Translations under genes and position numbers: made by a program | Assembly: GCA_000436115.1 (NCBI GenBank) | Contig: FR894537.1 | Coordinates: 1 to 62,231, forward strand | Reading direction: 5' to 3' | Source: Firmicutes bacterium CAG:534 | Lineage (GTDB): Bacteria; Bacillota; Clostridia; Lachnospirales; Lachnospiraceae | Length of the DNA: 62,231 bases | Notes under the pieces: model-generated | What the model was told of the DNA's origin: nothing | Database searches by the model: none | Seen by the model: only the letters and a program-made list of their open reading frames with translations | Part shown: positions 1 to 9,039 of the stretch, one piece after another | Numbering within the stretch: the stretch's first letter is position 1 | How the letters are laid out: the number at the start of each line of letters is the position of its first letter

Positions 1-291
1 CTCCTGTATCACGCCTACAATCCCATTTAGCAGGATCACTGCCGCAATGATTCCGGCGTCCCCTACTTCCCCCAGGAACAGAGAAATGGCGATCGCCGCC
101 ATAAGAATATAAATAAGGGGGTCCTGCAGCTGCTCTAAAAAGAGCTGCAGGGCTCCCTTTTCCTTTCGTTCTTTCAGCCTGTTAGGGCCATATTTTTCTC
201 TTCGTACTTCCACCTGGATGGAAGAAAGTCCGTTTTCCTGATTTCCTTCCAGTGCCTTGATCACTTCCGCACCGCTTTGCCTTGTATACAT
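1..291 (-). CDS. Calcium/cation-transporting P-type ATPase, N-terminal part
   Basis: The first 97 residues of a P-type ATPase are visible; the gene runs off the left edge of the window. The N-terminus matches the cation-ATPase N-terminal domain, with the segment GLSSIQVEVRREKYGPNRL near residues 22-40. A first transmembrane helix pair follows, with LQDPLIYILMAAIAISLFL at about 56-74, as in the PMCA/SERCA-like bacterial Ca2+ pumps. The phosphorylation and nucleotide domains lie outside the window, so ion specificity cannot be judged. The start is the ATG at 291, preceded by AGGAGG at a good distance. That ribosome site is buried in a perfect 12-bp inverted repeat, described separately. Confidence 0.85.
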   Translation of the reverse strand, partial: MYTRQSGAEVIKALEGNQENGLSSIQVEVRREKYGPNRLKERKEKGALQLFLEQLQDPLIYILMAAIAISLFLGEVGDAGIIAAVILLNGIVGVIQE

Positions 292-294
292 ACT

Positions 295-334
295 CGTCCC
301 TCCTGCTTCTAAGATTTTATATGCAGGAGGGACG
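295..334 (-). promoter_or_regulatory. Hairpin that sequesters the ribosome site of the P-type ATPase
   Basis: A perfect 12-bp inverted repeat pairs 323-334 with 295-306 around a 16-nt AT-rich loop. On the minus strand the downstream arm holds the AGGAGG of the ATPase, four bases before its ATG. There is no run of T after the stem, so it does not look like a terminator. A folded transcript would hide the ribosome site. This suggests translational control, but no ligand-binding domain is recognisable in the short leader. Confidence 0.6.
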
Positions 335-343
335 CAGATTATT

Positions 344-1516
344 CTAGTTTCCCACTCCCAGTGCAGGAGTAAAATTATCAAAATAGCTGTAATTACATCT
401 GATACAGGTATATATGGTGTAGCCCTGCGTAGTCTGTGTAGCCGGTATCACCACAGAACGGTAGCTGTGTCTGTTCGGATCAAGCTCCAGATTATCCGCA
501 TAGCTGCTGCCGCAGGCACAGACATAAGAAATAATGCCCTTTTCTGTGCAGTTTGCTTCCTTAAGCACATAGGAAGTATATTGATGTACATGTGCTGAGG
601 CTGAGGGCGCTGCCGAAGCCGAGGAAGACGCAGATGCCGTGGGCTGAGCCGATGCGCTGGCAGAAGGCTGGGCGCTTGCCTGTGCAGTAGCCGAAGGCTG
701 GGCCGATGCGCTGGCCTGCGCAGATGCTGCCGGACTTGCCGACACCTTGTTCAGAGGTCTTGAATCCAGTACCACGCCGCATACCTTACAGGTTCTCTGT
801 TCCGTCCCCATCTGGGTGCTTGTAGGCTCCTCCGCTACCGTCCAGTCCGTTGCCACATGTCCGGGCGCCGGGATCATTTCTGTATAAAAGCTGCCGCAGC
901 TGCAGGTATATTTTCTCAGTCCTGCCAAAATACAGGAGGGCTCTCTTACCGTTTCTGCTGTATACTGATGCACATGCTTCTGATTTGTGGTATCCCCTGT
1001 GCTATCCGAAGAACCGTCAGTGGAAGAGCTTGTCCCATAGGGGATTACCTCCTGCGCTACGATCTCATCGCAGTAGATACATTTTTTAACCCGAAGACCG
1101 TCCTTATCTGCCGTAGGTTTGGTTACCACTTCCCAATCATCCGCCACATGTCCGGTTGACATAATATCTACATAATATTCGTCCCCGCACTCGCAGACAT
1201 ATTTGATCTTTCCTGCGCTGTAGCAGGTTGCTTTCTTTTCCACCGTTTGCTTATAGTCATGGACATGTCCGTCTGCGGCAGCCGGTATGCTTGTAGGCGC
1301 TATGGTCGGCTCCGTATTCTGACCCGGATCAGTCGTGGGAGCAGTGGTGGGAACTGCCGTTACCTGCTGCTCTGTGGTCTGGTTATCTGTGTTTTTGGTC
1401 GTTTCTTTATTTCCTGCGCCTGTAAGTGAATAGCCAATGATCCCTACTGTAGCCAGACAGGCTATCACTGCAAGGACCCCTAATATTCCGGTCAGCACTT
1501 TTATTACTCCGCTCAT
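344..1516 (-). CDS. Membrane-anchored protein with three Cys-rich repeats and an Ala/Ser/Pro/Gln linker
   Basis: This is a 390-residue protein of unknown function. One transmembrane helix (about residues 5-30) is followed by a Thr/Pro/Gln-rich linker and three copies of a ~75-residue module. Each module begins HVHxY and contains a lone Cys, then CxCG, and in all three a later CxxC. An Ala/Ser/Pro/Gln low-complexity stretch separates modules 2 and 3. The repeated Cys pattern suggests metal binding or a rigid extracellular fold, which is inference. The start at 1516 is preferred because GGAAAGG lies 13 bases upstream. An in-frame ATG at 1570 exists but has no ribosome site. The P-type ATPase follows 52 bases downstream, so the two may be cotranscribed. 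Confidence 0.75.
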   Translation of the reverse strand: MSGVIKVLTGILGVLAVIACLATVGIIGYSLTGAGNKETTKNTDNQTTEQQVTAVPTTAPTTDPGQNTEPTIAPTSIPAAADGHVHDYKQTVEKKATCYSAGKIKYVCECGDEYYVDIMSTGHVADDWEVVTKPTADKDGLRVKKCIYCDEIVAQEVIPYGTSSSTDGSSDSTGDTTNQKHVHQYTAETVREPSCILAGLRKYTCSCGSFYTEMIPAPGHVATDWTVAEEPTSTQMGTEQRTCKVCGVVLDSRPLNKVSASPAASAQASASAQPSATAQASAQPSASASAQPTASASSSASAAPSASAHVHQYTSYVLKEANCTEKGIISYVCACGSSYADNLELDPNRHSYRSVVIPATQTTQGYTIYTCIRCNYSYFDNFTPALGVGN

Positions 1517-1592
1517 ATTCGCTCTCACGCCTTTCCTTTTAATTGTATTATTATACCATCTGTTTGCCATTTAGGAAAGATGCTTTTTATGC

Positions 1593-2939
1593 CTACCTGA
1601 TCTCCTCAGTCTCCAGGATAAAGGATACGCTTCCCGTTTTTCCTTCTTCCAGACCTCCAAAGCTGGTATAAAGCTCATCCGCGCTCTGCATTGCTTTCAG
1701 ACGCTCTGAAAGCTTTCTCAGTTCGTTCTCCTTTGTCTCGTAGCTGTCGTCTTCCTTGTCAGTATCTTCCTCTGTTCCGTCCAAACTGTCACAGGCTTTT
1801 TCCACTCCCTTGGTATAGGCGTTTACGCCCTGCGTCAGGCTTTTGCTTCCTTCCGAAAGCTGTGAAACAGCCTGCGCCACCTCCGCAAGCCTGGGATCTG
1901 CAGCCGCAAGCTGCGAGAGCGTGGTATCAAGAGTTTCCAGTCCCTGGCTTAAAGTATCAGCCCCCTCTCTGAGGCTTTTTCCACCGTCGCGAAGCTTTCC
2001 GATCTTTTCCTTTAACTCCGTTGTCTGTTCTGACGCATCTCCATATTGATCTGCCATTTCCTCCAGCCGGTCCGTGATGTCCTCAAACTGATCCCTCTCT
2101 GTCATCCCATTGGAATACAGCGTTGCCGTAAAATCCAGTTCAAAATCTGTGGCATCAAAGGATACCTCCATATAAGAATCCAGTTCCATGTCCTCTTCGT
2201 CAAACAGGCTCATATGATCAAGATCAAGGGCTTCCTTTACTCCCGGAAGGAAAAATCCGTAGACAAGATAATCCCCATCCATATATTTTGCTTCTCCGTT
2301 TTCCACGGTAACATGCTTTGCGCATTCTCCCGAAAGCATCATTCCGCTTACCACCACAAAGGGAGTGAAATTTTCCCCTTCGCCGGTATGGTTTTCATAC
2401 TCCATCCGGATCCTGATCCGGCCGGTTGTACCGGCAAGCTGATCTGCCGAGACCTCCTGTCCGTCCAGATAATAGGTCAGCTTTACGCTTACCGGAAGAA
2501 GAGTTCCCGGATCTGCCGTTCCTTCATAATGAATATCCTCACCGTGGTTTTCCCATTCATATCGGTTGCTTCCAAGGCTTGTCACCTCTTCATCTCCCTC
2601 TTTATTGGTAAGCTGCGTCAGCGTGGTAACGTCGGTAATCTTCTGATCCTTTCCCGGGTTTTTAAGCGCTGTGGTAACCGTGATCTCCGTAGGAGAGCCG
2701 GCATGATCTGCCAGAATATAAACAGATTCCTCCTTATCGTTTTCCATGCCGCTTTCATGATATTCGTAAACCTGTTCTTCCTGCTTCTCCTGATCCCTCT
2801 GTTCTGTTTCCTTTACCTTCCCGTTCTCCTGCTCATTTCCCTTTTGTGTATTCTGGCAGCCGGTAACAGCCACAACGCTGATAAACACTGCAATAACGGC
2901 CAGATTCACTATTTTATATTTTAATTTCCTTGCGATCAT
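1593..2939 (-). CDS. Lipoprotein with Leu/Gly heptad repeats, partner of an FtsX-type ABC transporter
   Basis: A 448-residue secreted lipoprotein. The signal peptide ends in a lipobox (VTGC, cysteine near residue 28). A charged linker follows, then a ~200-residue beta-rich domain. From about residue 300 there is a coiled-coil segment with LxxG-type heptads (for example LREGADTLSQGLETL), as in YhgE/Pip-like proteins. It is the last gene of the operon ATPase, permease, lipoprotein, and starts 12 bases after the permease stop with AGGAGG seven bases before its ATG. The layout suggests an extracytoplasmic subunit of the exporter. The substrate is unknown. Confidence 0.75.
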   Translation of the reverse strand: MIARKLKYKIVNLAVIAVFISVVAVTGCQNTQKGNEQENGKVKETEQRDQEKQEEQVYEYHESGMENDKEESVYILADHAGSPTEITVTTALKNPGKDQKITDVTTLTQLTNKEGDEEVTSLGSNRYEWENHGEDIHYEGTADPGTLLPVSVKLTYYLDGQEVSADQLAGTTGRIRIRMEYENHTGEGENFTPFVVVSGMMLSGECAKHVTVENGEAKYMDGDYLVYGFFLPGVKEALDLDHMSLFDEEDMELDSYMEVSFDATDFELDFTATLYSNGMTERDQFEDITDRLEEMADQYGDASEQTTELKEKIGKLRDGGKSLREGADTLSQGLETLDTTLSQLAAADPRLAEVAQAVSQLSEGSKSLTQGVNAYTKGVEKACDSLDGTEEDTDKEDDSYETKENELRKLSERLKAMQSADELYTSFGGLEEGKTGSVSFILETEEIR

Positions 2940-2951
2940 CCTTCTGCCTCC

Positions 2952-5270
2952 TTACTCTACGTTCTTTAATGCCATATCCATGGGCACCTTTTTGATCCTG
3001 CGAAGCTCTAACACTGCCACGATCAGATAACAGAAAAATCCTGTCAAAAACATCTGGGCATAAACACCATCAGGCGTCCAATAGGGCAGCCAGCCTGTCA
3101 TCATCGTCTGTATCATAATCCTCCAGATGATCCCGATCTCCCAGTTGGTTATGGGAATACAAATGAGCATGCAGAGGATCACCACAACGGAGGTAGGCAG
3201 GATATACAGCCTTGCAATTTCTCCCCTGGAATACCCCAGGATCTTGGTCATGGAAATGGACTGGGCATTTTTCTCAATAATGATCTTGCTGAGCAGATAC
3301 ACCAGGATCAGAAAGATGATCACTGCAAAGGCACACATCAGCCACATCATCTGTCCCATGGAAAGCTCTAGCTGTCTGCTGACCTTTGTCAGCGCATCCA
3401 GATCGATTACCGTGCTGATATATTCCTCCTCTATATCTGTGATCTCGCTGTTGCAGAAATATCCTCCGAACATTCCCTCTCCCAGATCAAACACCTCATT
3501 GAGGTGCTCTCTCGTCATAAAAACATTCAGCCCCGCATCATAGGGGTAAATCCCCGTCACCGTAAAGGTATAGCTTTTATCCTCATATTTTTCCTTTAAG
3601 GTAATCTGATCTCCGGCCTTCAGCTCGTATTTATCTGCATAAGCAGAAGATACATACACATCCTCCTCTGAAAGCTCCAGGGGAAGATAGCTACTGCGGT
3701 GTTCAATCCCGTAAAACAGGATATCCTCCGGCATATAGGCTTCATCTGTTGTCCGAAGAGTATAGGCGCTGAACTTTTCCGCATCCTTGTTCTTGGTTTC
3801 TACCTTCTGCTCAAATTGCAGCATGGCCAGCATGCTCCGCAGCTTATGATCCTCGTCCATCTCAGACAAAGGCATATTCAGCAGGTACTGATATTTTGCC
3901 AGCATGCTGTCTGTGATCTGCTCCTGGTAATGCTCCATGATAGGCTGCATGACCAGACCAAACAGAAGAAGCACATAAGCGAACTGGATCCCGATCAGCA
4001 TCATCACATAGTTTGCCATATTCTGAAAAATGACCCTGATCCGGAAACGGGAAAAGAATTTTATCAAAGGACTCAGGTAAATTGCCCTTTTATTTTTCTT
4101 TCTGCTCAGGTCCCTTCTCAAAAACTGAAGAGGACTCAGCTTCATCTGTCTGTGCAAAATAAGGAAATTGATCAGAAGCATCAGGATAACCGGAACCACT
4201 GTGGTGGAAAGGAAAGCATCTGCATTCCATACCGTTTCGTAGGTAGGCAGGCTATAGCTGTGATAATACATAGCTGCACAGATCTTTTTCATAACCGTAT
4301 ATCCAAGCACATTGCCGATCAGCGCACTGATCACCGTAATGATACAGGGCATTGCCATATAATGCCGCACCAGTTCTCCCCTGGTATAGCCACTGGCCCG
4401 GAGAGTTCCGATCACATTGGCTTCCTTTTCTATGGTATTGGCTGTGGTAATCGCAAAAACAAAGGCCAGAATTGCGATCACCATATAAAGAAGTATGGTG
4501 ACCATTGCCCTGTCACTGCCCATATCCTCCCCGGTAAAACAGATCGCCTGATTTTCATACCTGGGAACAAAGTCCTTCAGGGCTACTTCCTTGTTGATTG
4601 CTTTCATCAGTTCCTCTGCTGCCTTCTTTTCTTCTGCTTCTGAGGAAGGCTCTGTTTCATATTTCCAGGCATAGCACTGATAAAGCTCTTTGCTGTCAAA
4701 GCTTTTAAGTCCCTGTTCCGACACGATCCCTACGCCAAACAGAACCGCATCAAACATGGAGTCGCTGTTTTTTTCAAAAAGACAGCTATAATCCGGCAGC
4801 GCCACAAGTCCTGTAATACGGTAGCTTCTACCGCCTGCCGTAAGCTGGTCTCCCACCTGCAGCTCGTGGTTATCAGCAAACATTCTGTCAACCGCAATTT
4901 CATCTTCTGCAAGGGGCAGCATCCCATCCATCAGGCAGACAGTATTGACCTGTGTACGGTCTGCATAAATTCTGATCGTAGCGCCAAAATCGGTTTCCTT
5001 CTCTGCATAAAACTGCTCGTAAAGCGTTACGCCCTCTTTTTCAATGGCTTTTTTCTGCGCATGGTTCATCTTATGCTCTGTCACAAAGTGGCCATTTTCA
5101 ATATTGTATTTTGAAAATCCATCTTGATAGGCTTTCAGCATACTGTTATCTGCCACAAGAAAACCGGAGATAAAACCGATCGAAAGAATCATCAGGAAAA
5201 AGATCACCAGATATTTTCCGAGATCTCCCTTTATTTCCCGCGGCAGGCGCTTTGATAATGGATTTCTCAT
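2952..5270 (-). CDS. FtsX-like ABC transporter permease
   Basis: A 772-residue permease made of two MacB/FtsX-type halves. The first transmembrane helix is near residues 18-40, a large extracytoplasmic domain reaches about 255, and three helices with the conserved EKEANVIGTLRASGYTRGEL region follow. A second half starts near 415 and ends with three more helices (about 645-760), including the related TKILGYSRGEIARLY motif. Family members move lipids, peptides or drugs, or transmit mechanical force. The gene sits between its ATPase (11 bases upstream) and the heptad lipoprotein, with ribosome site GGAGG before the ATG at 5270. Confidence 0.88.
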   Translation of the reverse strand: MRNPLSKRLPREIKGDLGKYLVIFFLMILSIGFISGFLVADNSMLKAYQDGFSKYNIENGHFVTEHKMNHAQKKAIEKEGVTLYEQFYAEKETDFGATIRIYADRTQVNTVCLMDGMLPLAEDEIAVDRMFADNHELQVGDQLTAGGRSYRITGLVALPDYSCLFEKNSDSMFDAVLFGVGIVSEQGLKSFDSKELYQCYAWKYETEPSSEAEEKKAAEELMKAINKEVALKDFVPRYENQAICFTGEDMGSDRAMVTILLYMVIAILAFVFAITTANTIEKEANVIGTLRASGYTRGELVRHYMAMPCIITVISALIGNVLGYTVMKKICAAMYYHSYSLPTYETVWNADAFLSTTVVPVILMLLINFLILHRQMKLSPLQFLRRDLSRKKNKRAIYLSPLIKFFSRFRIRVIFQNMANYVMMLIGIQFAYVLLLFGLVMQPIMEHYQEQITDSMLAKYQYLLNMPLSEMDEDHKLRSMLAMLQFEQKVETKNKDAEKFSAYTLRTTDEAYMPEDILFYGIEHRSSYLPLELSEEDVYVSSAYADKYELKAGDQITLKEKYEDKSYTFTVTGIYPYDAGLNVFMTREHLNEVFDLGEGMFGGYFCNSEITDIEEEYISTVIDLDALTKVSRQLELSMGQMMWLMCAFAVIIFLILVYLLSKIIIEKNAQSISMTKILGYSRGEIARLYILPTSVVVILCMLICIPITNWEIGIIWRIMIQTMMTGWLPYWTPDGVYAQMFLTGFFCYLIVAVLELRRIKKVPMDMALKNVE

Positions 5271-5281
5271 AAGCTTCCTCC

Positions 5282-5980
5282 TTACCAGTCGAGATCCCCG
5301 GCTTTTATCTTTTCTTCGTTAATATAGTTTTTACGGATCTGTCCGTCCCTGAGCTTAACCACCCGGTCTGCCATATTTTTAATCGCATCATTGTGGGTAA
5401 CCATGATAACGGTATTTCCATATTTCTGGTTCACCGTTTCAATCAGCTTTAAGATCTCCTTGGATGTGTTATAATCCAGCGCTCCTGTAGGCTCGTCACA
5501 CAAAAGAATATCCGGATTTTTAACGATCGCCCTGCCAATGGCGCAGCGCTGCTGCTGTCCTCCCGAAAGCTGATTGGGCAGTTTCCTGCGATGCTTTGTA
5601 AGCCCCAGGGTTTCGATCAGTTCCTCCACATCAAGCGGATGATCGCTCAGATATGCTCCCACTTCAATGTTTTCCTGCACCGTAAGATTAGGGATCAGAT
5701 TGTACATCTGGAATATGTAGCCCAGGTGCTTTCTTCTGTAGGCAGTCAGCCGTTTCTCATTCATATCCTCCGTTTTTTCCCCATTTATGGTGATGCTTCC
5801 TGCATCTGCCCGGTCAATGCCGCCTATGATATTGAGCAGCGTGGATTTTCCGGAACCGGAGGGCCCGAGCAGCACACAGAACTCTCCTTTCTCTACGGAA
5901 AGATCAATTCCCTTTAAAACCTCTACAAGGCTGTCGCCTTCTCCAAAGCTTTTTTTAATTCCATTTATCTCTAAAAACAT
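5282..5980 (-). CDS. ABC transporter ATP-binding protein (MacB/LolD type)
   Basis: A complete 232-residue nucleotide-binding subunit. It has Walker A GPSGSGKST (about 39-47), the signature LSGGQQQR, Walker B ILLCDEPTGALD, and a switch histidine in MVTHND. It is the first gene of the three-gene exporter operon. The ATG at 5980 has AGGAGG seven bases upstream and the promoter is directly in front of it. The MacB/LolD subfamily partners FtsX-like permeases, which agrees with the next gene. Confidence 0.93.
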   Translation of the reverse strand: MFLEINGIKKSFGEGDSLVEVLKGIDLSVEKGEFCVLLGPSGSGKSTLLNIIGGIDRADAGSITINGEKTEDMNEKRLTAYRRKHLGYIFQMYNLIPNLTVQENIEVGAYLSDHPLDVEELIETLGLTKHRRKLPNQLSGGQQQRCAIGRAIVKNPDILLCDEPTGALDYNTSKEILKLIETVNQKYGNTVIMVTHNDAIKNMADRVVKLRDGQIRKNYINEEKIKAGDLDW

Positions 5981-5996
5981 AATATCTCCTCCTAGG

Positions 5997-6029
5997 GGTT
6001 AGTTTAGTCTAACCGTTAGGGATTGTCAA
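5997..6029 (-). promoter_or_regulatory. Promoter with overlapping TetR-like operator for the ABC exporter operon
   Basis: On the minus strand TTGACA (6024-6029) and TAAACT (6001-6006) are separated by 17 bases, a near-consensus sigma-A promoter. The -10 lies inside the dyad GGTTAG-N6-CTAACC (5997-6014). A further CTAAC-G-GTTAG dyad lies in the spacer (6009-6019), so three half-sites are stacked. A repressor bound here would block the promoter. TetR-family operators commonly look like this. The only TetR gene visible is at 17.7-18.2 kb, and a link to it is a guess. Confidence 0.7.
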
Positions 6030-6208
6030 ATGCTATTTTGAGATTTTGTTGTGTTATATTAGAATTTTTGTATGAAAGCTGGCACAGCTCTGCCATTCAG
6101 AAGAGTGATATATTCCAGGCACTCGATAAGAGGAAACAATTTTACCTGTTGGGTCATTCTTGCCACATTATTTTATATAAAATGCATAAATAAGAAAATA
6201 TGGCAATA

Positions 6209-6239
6209 AAATCACGAGGCAGATAATACATCTGCCTCG
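6209..6239 (-). terminator. Rho-independent terminator of the chemoreceptor gene
   Basis: A perfect 10-bp stem (6230-6239 with 6215-6224, loop AATAC) is followed on the minus strand by TGATTTTATT. It lies 14 bases after the stop codon of the chemoreceptor. Confidence 0.85.
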
Positions 6240-6253
6240 CATCAAATTAGAAA

Positions 6254-8302
6254 TTAATTTATTGTAAATTTATTTACAATATCAGAAAGTCGTTTTGCAA
6301 TTGTTTGATTCTGTGTTACCTGATGCTGAATTGTATCAGAAACATCAGAGAGTTTTTCGCTTTTTCCTACAATAATATCGATTGCTTTCTGATTTTGTGC
6401 TGTAATATCATGAATTCCTTCCATATGATCGTTAATCTGGGATGTAGAAGTAATCATTGTTTCAATGGATTTTGTAATTTCTTCCATTAAGTTTTGGATT
6501 TTTTCTGCTATTGCACTGTTGTTATCAGACTGTTTTGCATAACTTTCAAACTGTCCTACAACACTGTTTTGCATATAAGTTATAATCTTACGAAAACAAT
6601 TGTTTACCACCTCAATACTATTGTTTGCTTCATTGCATATCGTTTGAATATTTATTGCGGTCATTTTTGAAGTATCTGCCAATGCACCGATCTCCCCTGC
6701 TACAACCGCAAAGCCTTTTCCGGCTTCTCCTGCTCTTGCTGCTTCAATCGAAGCATTCAGGGAAAGAAGATTCGTTTTATTGGCGATGCTTAGGATTTCA
6801 GTTGCTAATTGATTAATTTTAGATAATTCATTCAAACTATCAATAGCATGTTCTACGGATAATCTGGTGCTGTCAAGTTCTTGTTTTCCATTTTCATATG
6901 CCTGCTGTGCATTATTACACATATCGTCCGCATCCAGTTTTACCTTTTTGCTCATCTGCAATGTTTCTGTAATTTGTAAAGCGATAGCTTCTACAATATC
7001 ATTAATATGTTTTACCTCTTTATATACATCATCTACAGTTTTATTGGTATTTTCTAGTGATGCCGATAATTGTTGTGTAGAAGCAGTTTGGTCTGTTGTG
7101 CTATCTACCATTTCAATTGCAGAATCATGAAGATTGTGAGCATTTTCTTCTAAAGTGCCACAACACTCCTTCAAAGTCTGTACTATACCTCTTAATGATG
7201 TAATTAAATTACCTATAGCTTTTGAAATATTTCCAAGTTCGTCCTTATGTATCTCATGCTGTTTAACATCATCGTTAGATGTTAAATCAAACTGTTGTAA
7301 CTTTATTATACCATTTTCAATAGACATCATAGGACACATCATTCTGGTGATAATTACAACGGATACTATAGCAAGAATCAGTAATATGATTACACACATA
7401 ATCAACAACTGATTTCTTACAGAAACAACAGCCGCAAATAATTCATCTTCATCAGCATCAATCATAAACAGCCATCCACGGTCTGCCATATAATAATAAG
7501 AGTCAATATAGTCTTTTCCATTCTCTTTGTGCTCTACATAACCACCGGCACTATTCGCAGTATCCTTATATTTCTCACATAACTGCAGCAGATACTCTTC
7601 CTCTGTTTCTGTGGCAATCATTTCCGCCTGATTATGGAAAATATATTTATGATCCTTTACATTAATCATGCAGTAAGTCGCATGCTCCATTCCATTCATT
7701 CCAAGGCTGTCCAGCTTATTCACAAGCCCCTCAGTATAAATTCCACCCCCAACAAGTCCTGCAGGATTCCCACTTTCATCATAGATCGCCCGATACATGG
7801 AGACAATCTGATTGCCGCTTGCCGGTGATATAATGATTCCTGTATTATATACCCCATCCGTAGCAATCAGTATATCCTGTAATGCTTTTAACGAATCTCC
7901 TTCTCTTGTAGTAATACCAACCACCCCGGCATTGGTATGGGCAAGTACATGGGTATTCCATTCACTTACATACAATCCCTCCAGATTATTTATATCCTCA
8001 GAAAAGGATTCCGTATATTTCTGTGCCGCATCAATTGCTGATTTATTTTCCGGATTTTTGAGGACATTCAAAATTTCTCCTGCCTTACTGTATGCTGACA
8101 GAATCATCTCGGATTCCTGTACATAATTATCCACAATCTGGCTTCTCTCCTGTACGATTGTCTGCAGATTGTTGATTGCAGTATTTTTGCTATTTTTAGT
8201 AATTTCCATTATTACCATCACTGATAAACAGGTCATAACTATCATCTGCATTATCAAAATAGCTACGGTTATTTTTTTTGCAATAATATTTTTCTTCTTC
8301 AT
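6254..8302 (-). CDS. Methyl-accepting chemotaxis protein with dCACHE-like sensor
   Basis: A 682-residue chemoreceptor. Transmembrane helix 1 is near residues 10-30, followed by an extracellular ~260-residue dCACHE-like sensor, helix 2 near 290-315, a HAMP region, and a long coiled-coil signalling domain. The conserved hairpin tip is clear: ILSIANKTNLLSLNASIE followed by the AARAGEAGKGFAVVAGEI segment. It relays ligand binding to CheA/CheW. No che genes are in the window. The start at 8302 has GGAG eight bases upstream; an earlier in-frame TTG at 8314 overlaps that ribosome site and is rejected. A promoter lies inside the DUF4317 remnant just upstream. Confidence 0.93.
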   Translation of the reverse strand: MKKKNIIAKKITVAILIMQMIVMTCLSVMVIMEITKNSKNTAINNLQTIVQERSQIVDNYVQESEMILSAYSKAGEILNVLKNPENKSAIDAAQKYTESFSEDINNLEGLYVSEWNTHVLAHTNAGVVGITTREGDSLKALQDILIATDGVYNTGIIISPASGNQIVSMYRAIYDESGNPAGLVGGGIYTEGLVNKLDSLGMNGMEHATYCMINVKDHKYIFHNQAEMIATETEEEYLLQLCEKYKDTANSAGGYVEHKENGKDYIDSYYYMADRGWLFMIDADEDELFAAVVSVRNQLLIMCVIILLILAIVSVVIITRMMCPMMSIENGIIKLQQFDLTSNDDVKQHEIHKDELGNISKAIGNLITSLRGIVQTLKECCGTLEENAHNLHDSAIEMVDSTTDQTASTQQLSASLENTNKTVDDVYKEVKHINDIVEAIALQITETLQMSKKVKLDADDMCNNAQQAYENGKQELDSTRLSVEHAIDSLNELSKINQLATEILSIANKTNLLSLNASIEAARAGEAGKGFAVVAGEIGALADTSKMTAINIQTICNEANNSIEVVNNCFRKIITYMQNSVVGQFESYAKQSDNNSAIAEKIQNLMEEITKSIETMITSTSQINDHMEGIHDITAQNQKAIDIIVGKSEKLSDVSDTIQHQVTQNQTIAKRLSDIVNKFTIN

Positions 8303-8316
8303 AAAGTGCTCCAAAA

Positions 8317-8889
8317 TTATCTTAATCTTATACCGTCTATCTCAATATCTGAAGTAACAGACAACGGAACCAGCAAATAAGTCACACCGTCAATTTCCCT
8401 CTTCTCAATACTGGAACTATGCTCTACATCAATTTTAATCTCCACATCAGGAGCTTTGATCTTTGTAGTCTTCTTATCTACGATATTTGTAGCTTTCATT
8501 GGCTTTTCATCCATGTCGGCTTTCAATTCTTCAACAAGGGCTGCCATAAAAGACTGCTTCTGCATATCCGCGGATGCAACCGGCCGTAAACCGAGAATTT
8601 CCTGATCAAAGTCATCAAAAGCACCATCGGACTTCTTATTAAATACGGTAATATTATGGATATCCGATGTACGATCCTCAAAGGAAGGGAAAATAAAGCC
8701 GTGTACCAGCATTCCAATCTGCCATCTGCGGTCCTTATGTTCAAATTTCTCACCAGTATAAACTAGTCCTGGATCTTCCAGTTTTACCAGGCACAGATTA
8801 CAGGAGATATACTCATATACTTCATCAGAAGCTTCCATGTTCTTAAAATTGTCATCGCCACAACCAGGAATATCGTAGACTATAGTGGC
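8317..8889 (-). pseudogene. 5'-truncated DUF4317 family gene
   Basis: The reading frame matches the C-terminal part of DUF4317 proteins, which occur widely in Lachnospiraceae and are normally much longer. Recognisable segments are EASDEVYEYI, HGFIFPSFEDRTSDIHN and QKQSFMAALVEEL. Homology continues upstream of the first ATG (8838), through VYDIPG, up to an in-frame TGA at 8890-8892. The gene therefore lost its N-terminal half by deletion rather than starting at 8838. The chemoreceptor begins 15 bases after its stop, so the remnant now serves mainly as the leader of that gene. The function of the intact family is unknown. Confidence 0.7.
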
Positions 8890-8900
8890 TCAATTGTCAA
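8872..8900 (-). promoter_or_regulatory. Promoter at the DUF4317 truncation junction, reading to the chemoreceptor
   Basis: TTGACA (8895-8900) and TACGAT (8872-8877) are spaced by 17 bases on the minus strand. The -35 box lies just beyond the point where DUF4317 homology ends, so the deletion may have created or imported this promoter. Confidence 0.55.
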
Positions 8901-9039
8901 GACAAAAATCTGAGATTTTTATAATGAAATGATATGGTTGATAAGTTACAGGGAACACTGGGAAAATAGAGGAACTCTCCCCCGTTCCATTTATGCTAAG
9001 CTACATATGGCAACAGCATTGCCGGATAGTAGTATTGTG
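8890..9039. other. Short non-coding stretch with a 17-nt palindrome
   Basis: Between the SGNH hydrolase stop and the DUF4317 remnant I see no gene. A short palindrome (8904-8920, eight-base arms around one base) could act as a weak terminator for the upstream operon. Otherwise nothing is recognised. Confidence 0.4.

Noticed and set aside
2046..2924. Long plus-strand frame of 292 codons
   Set aside because: It is antisense to the heptad-repeat lipoprotein, which has a lipobox, ribosome site and operon context. The plus frame has no recognisable domain.
3699..4643. Long plus-strand frame of 314 codons
   Set aside because: Shadow of the FtsX permease; composition is His/Gln-rich as expected from antisense reading and there is no ribosome site.
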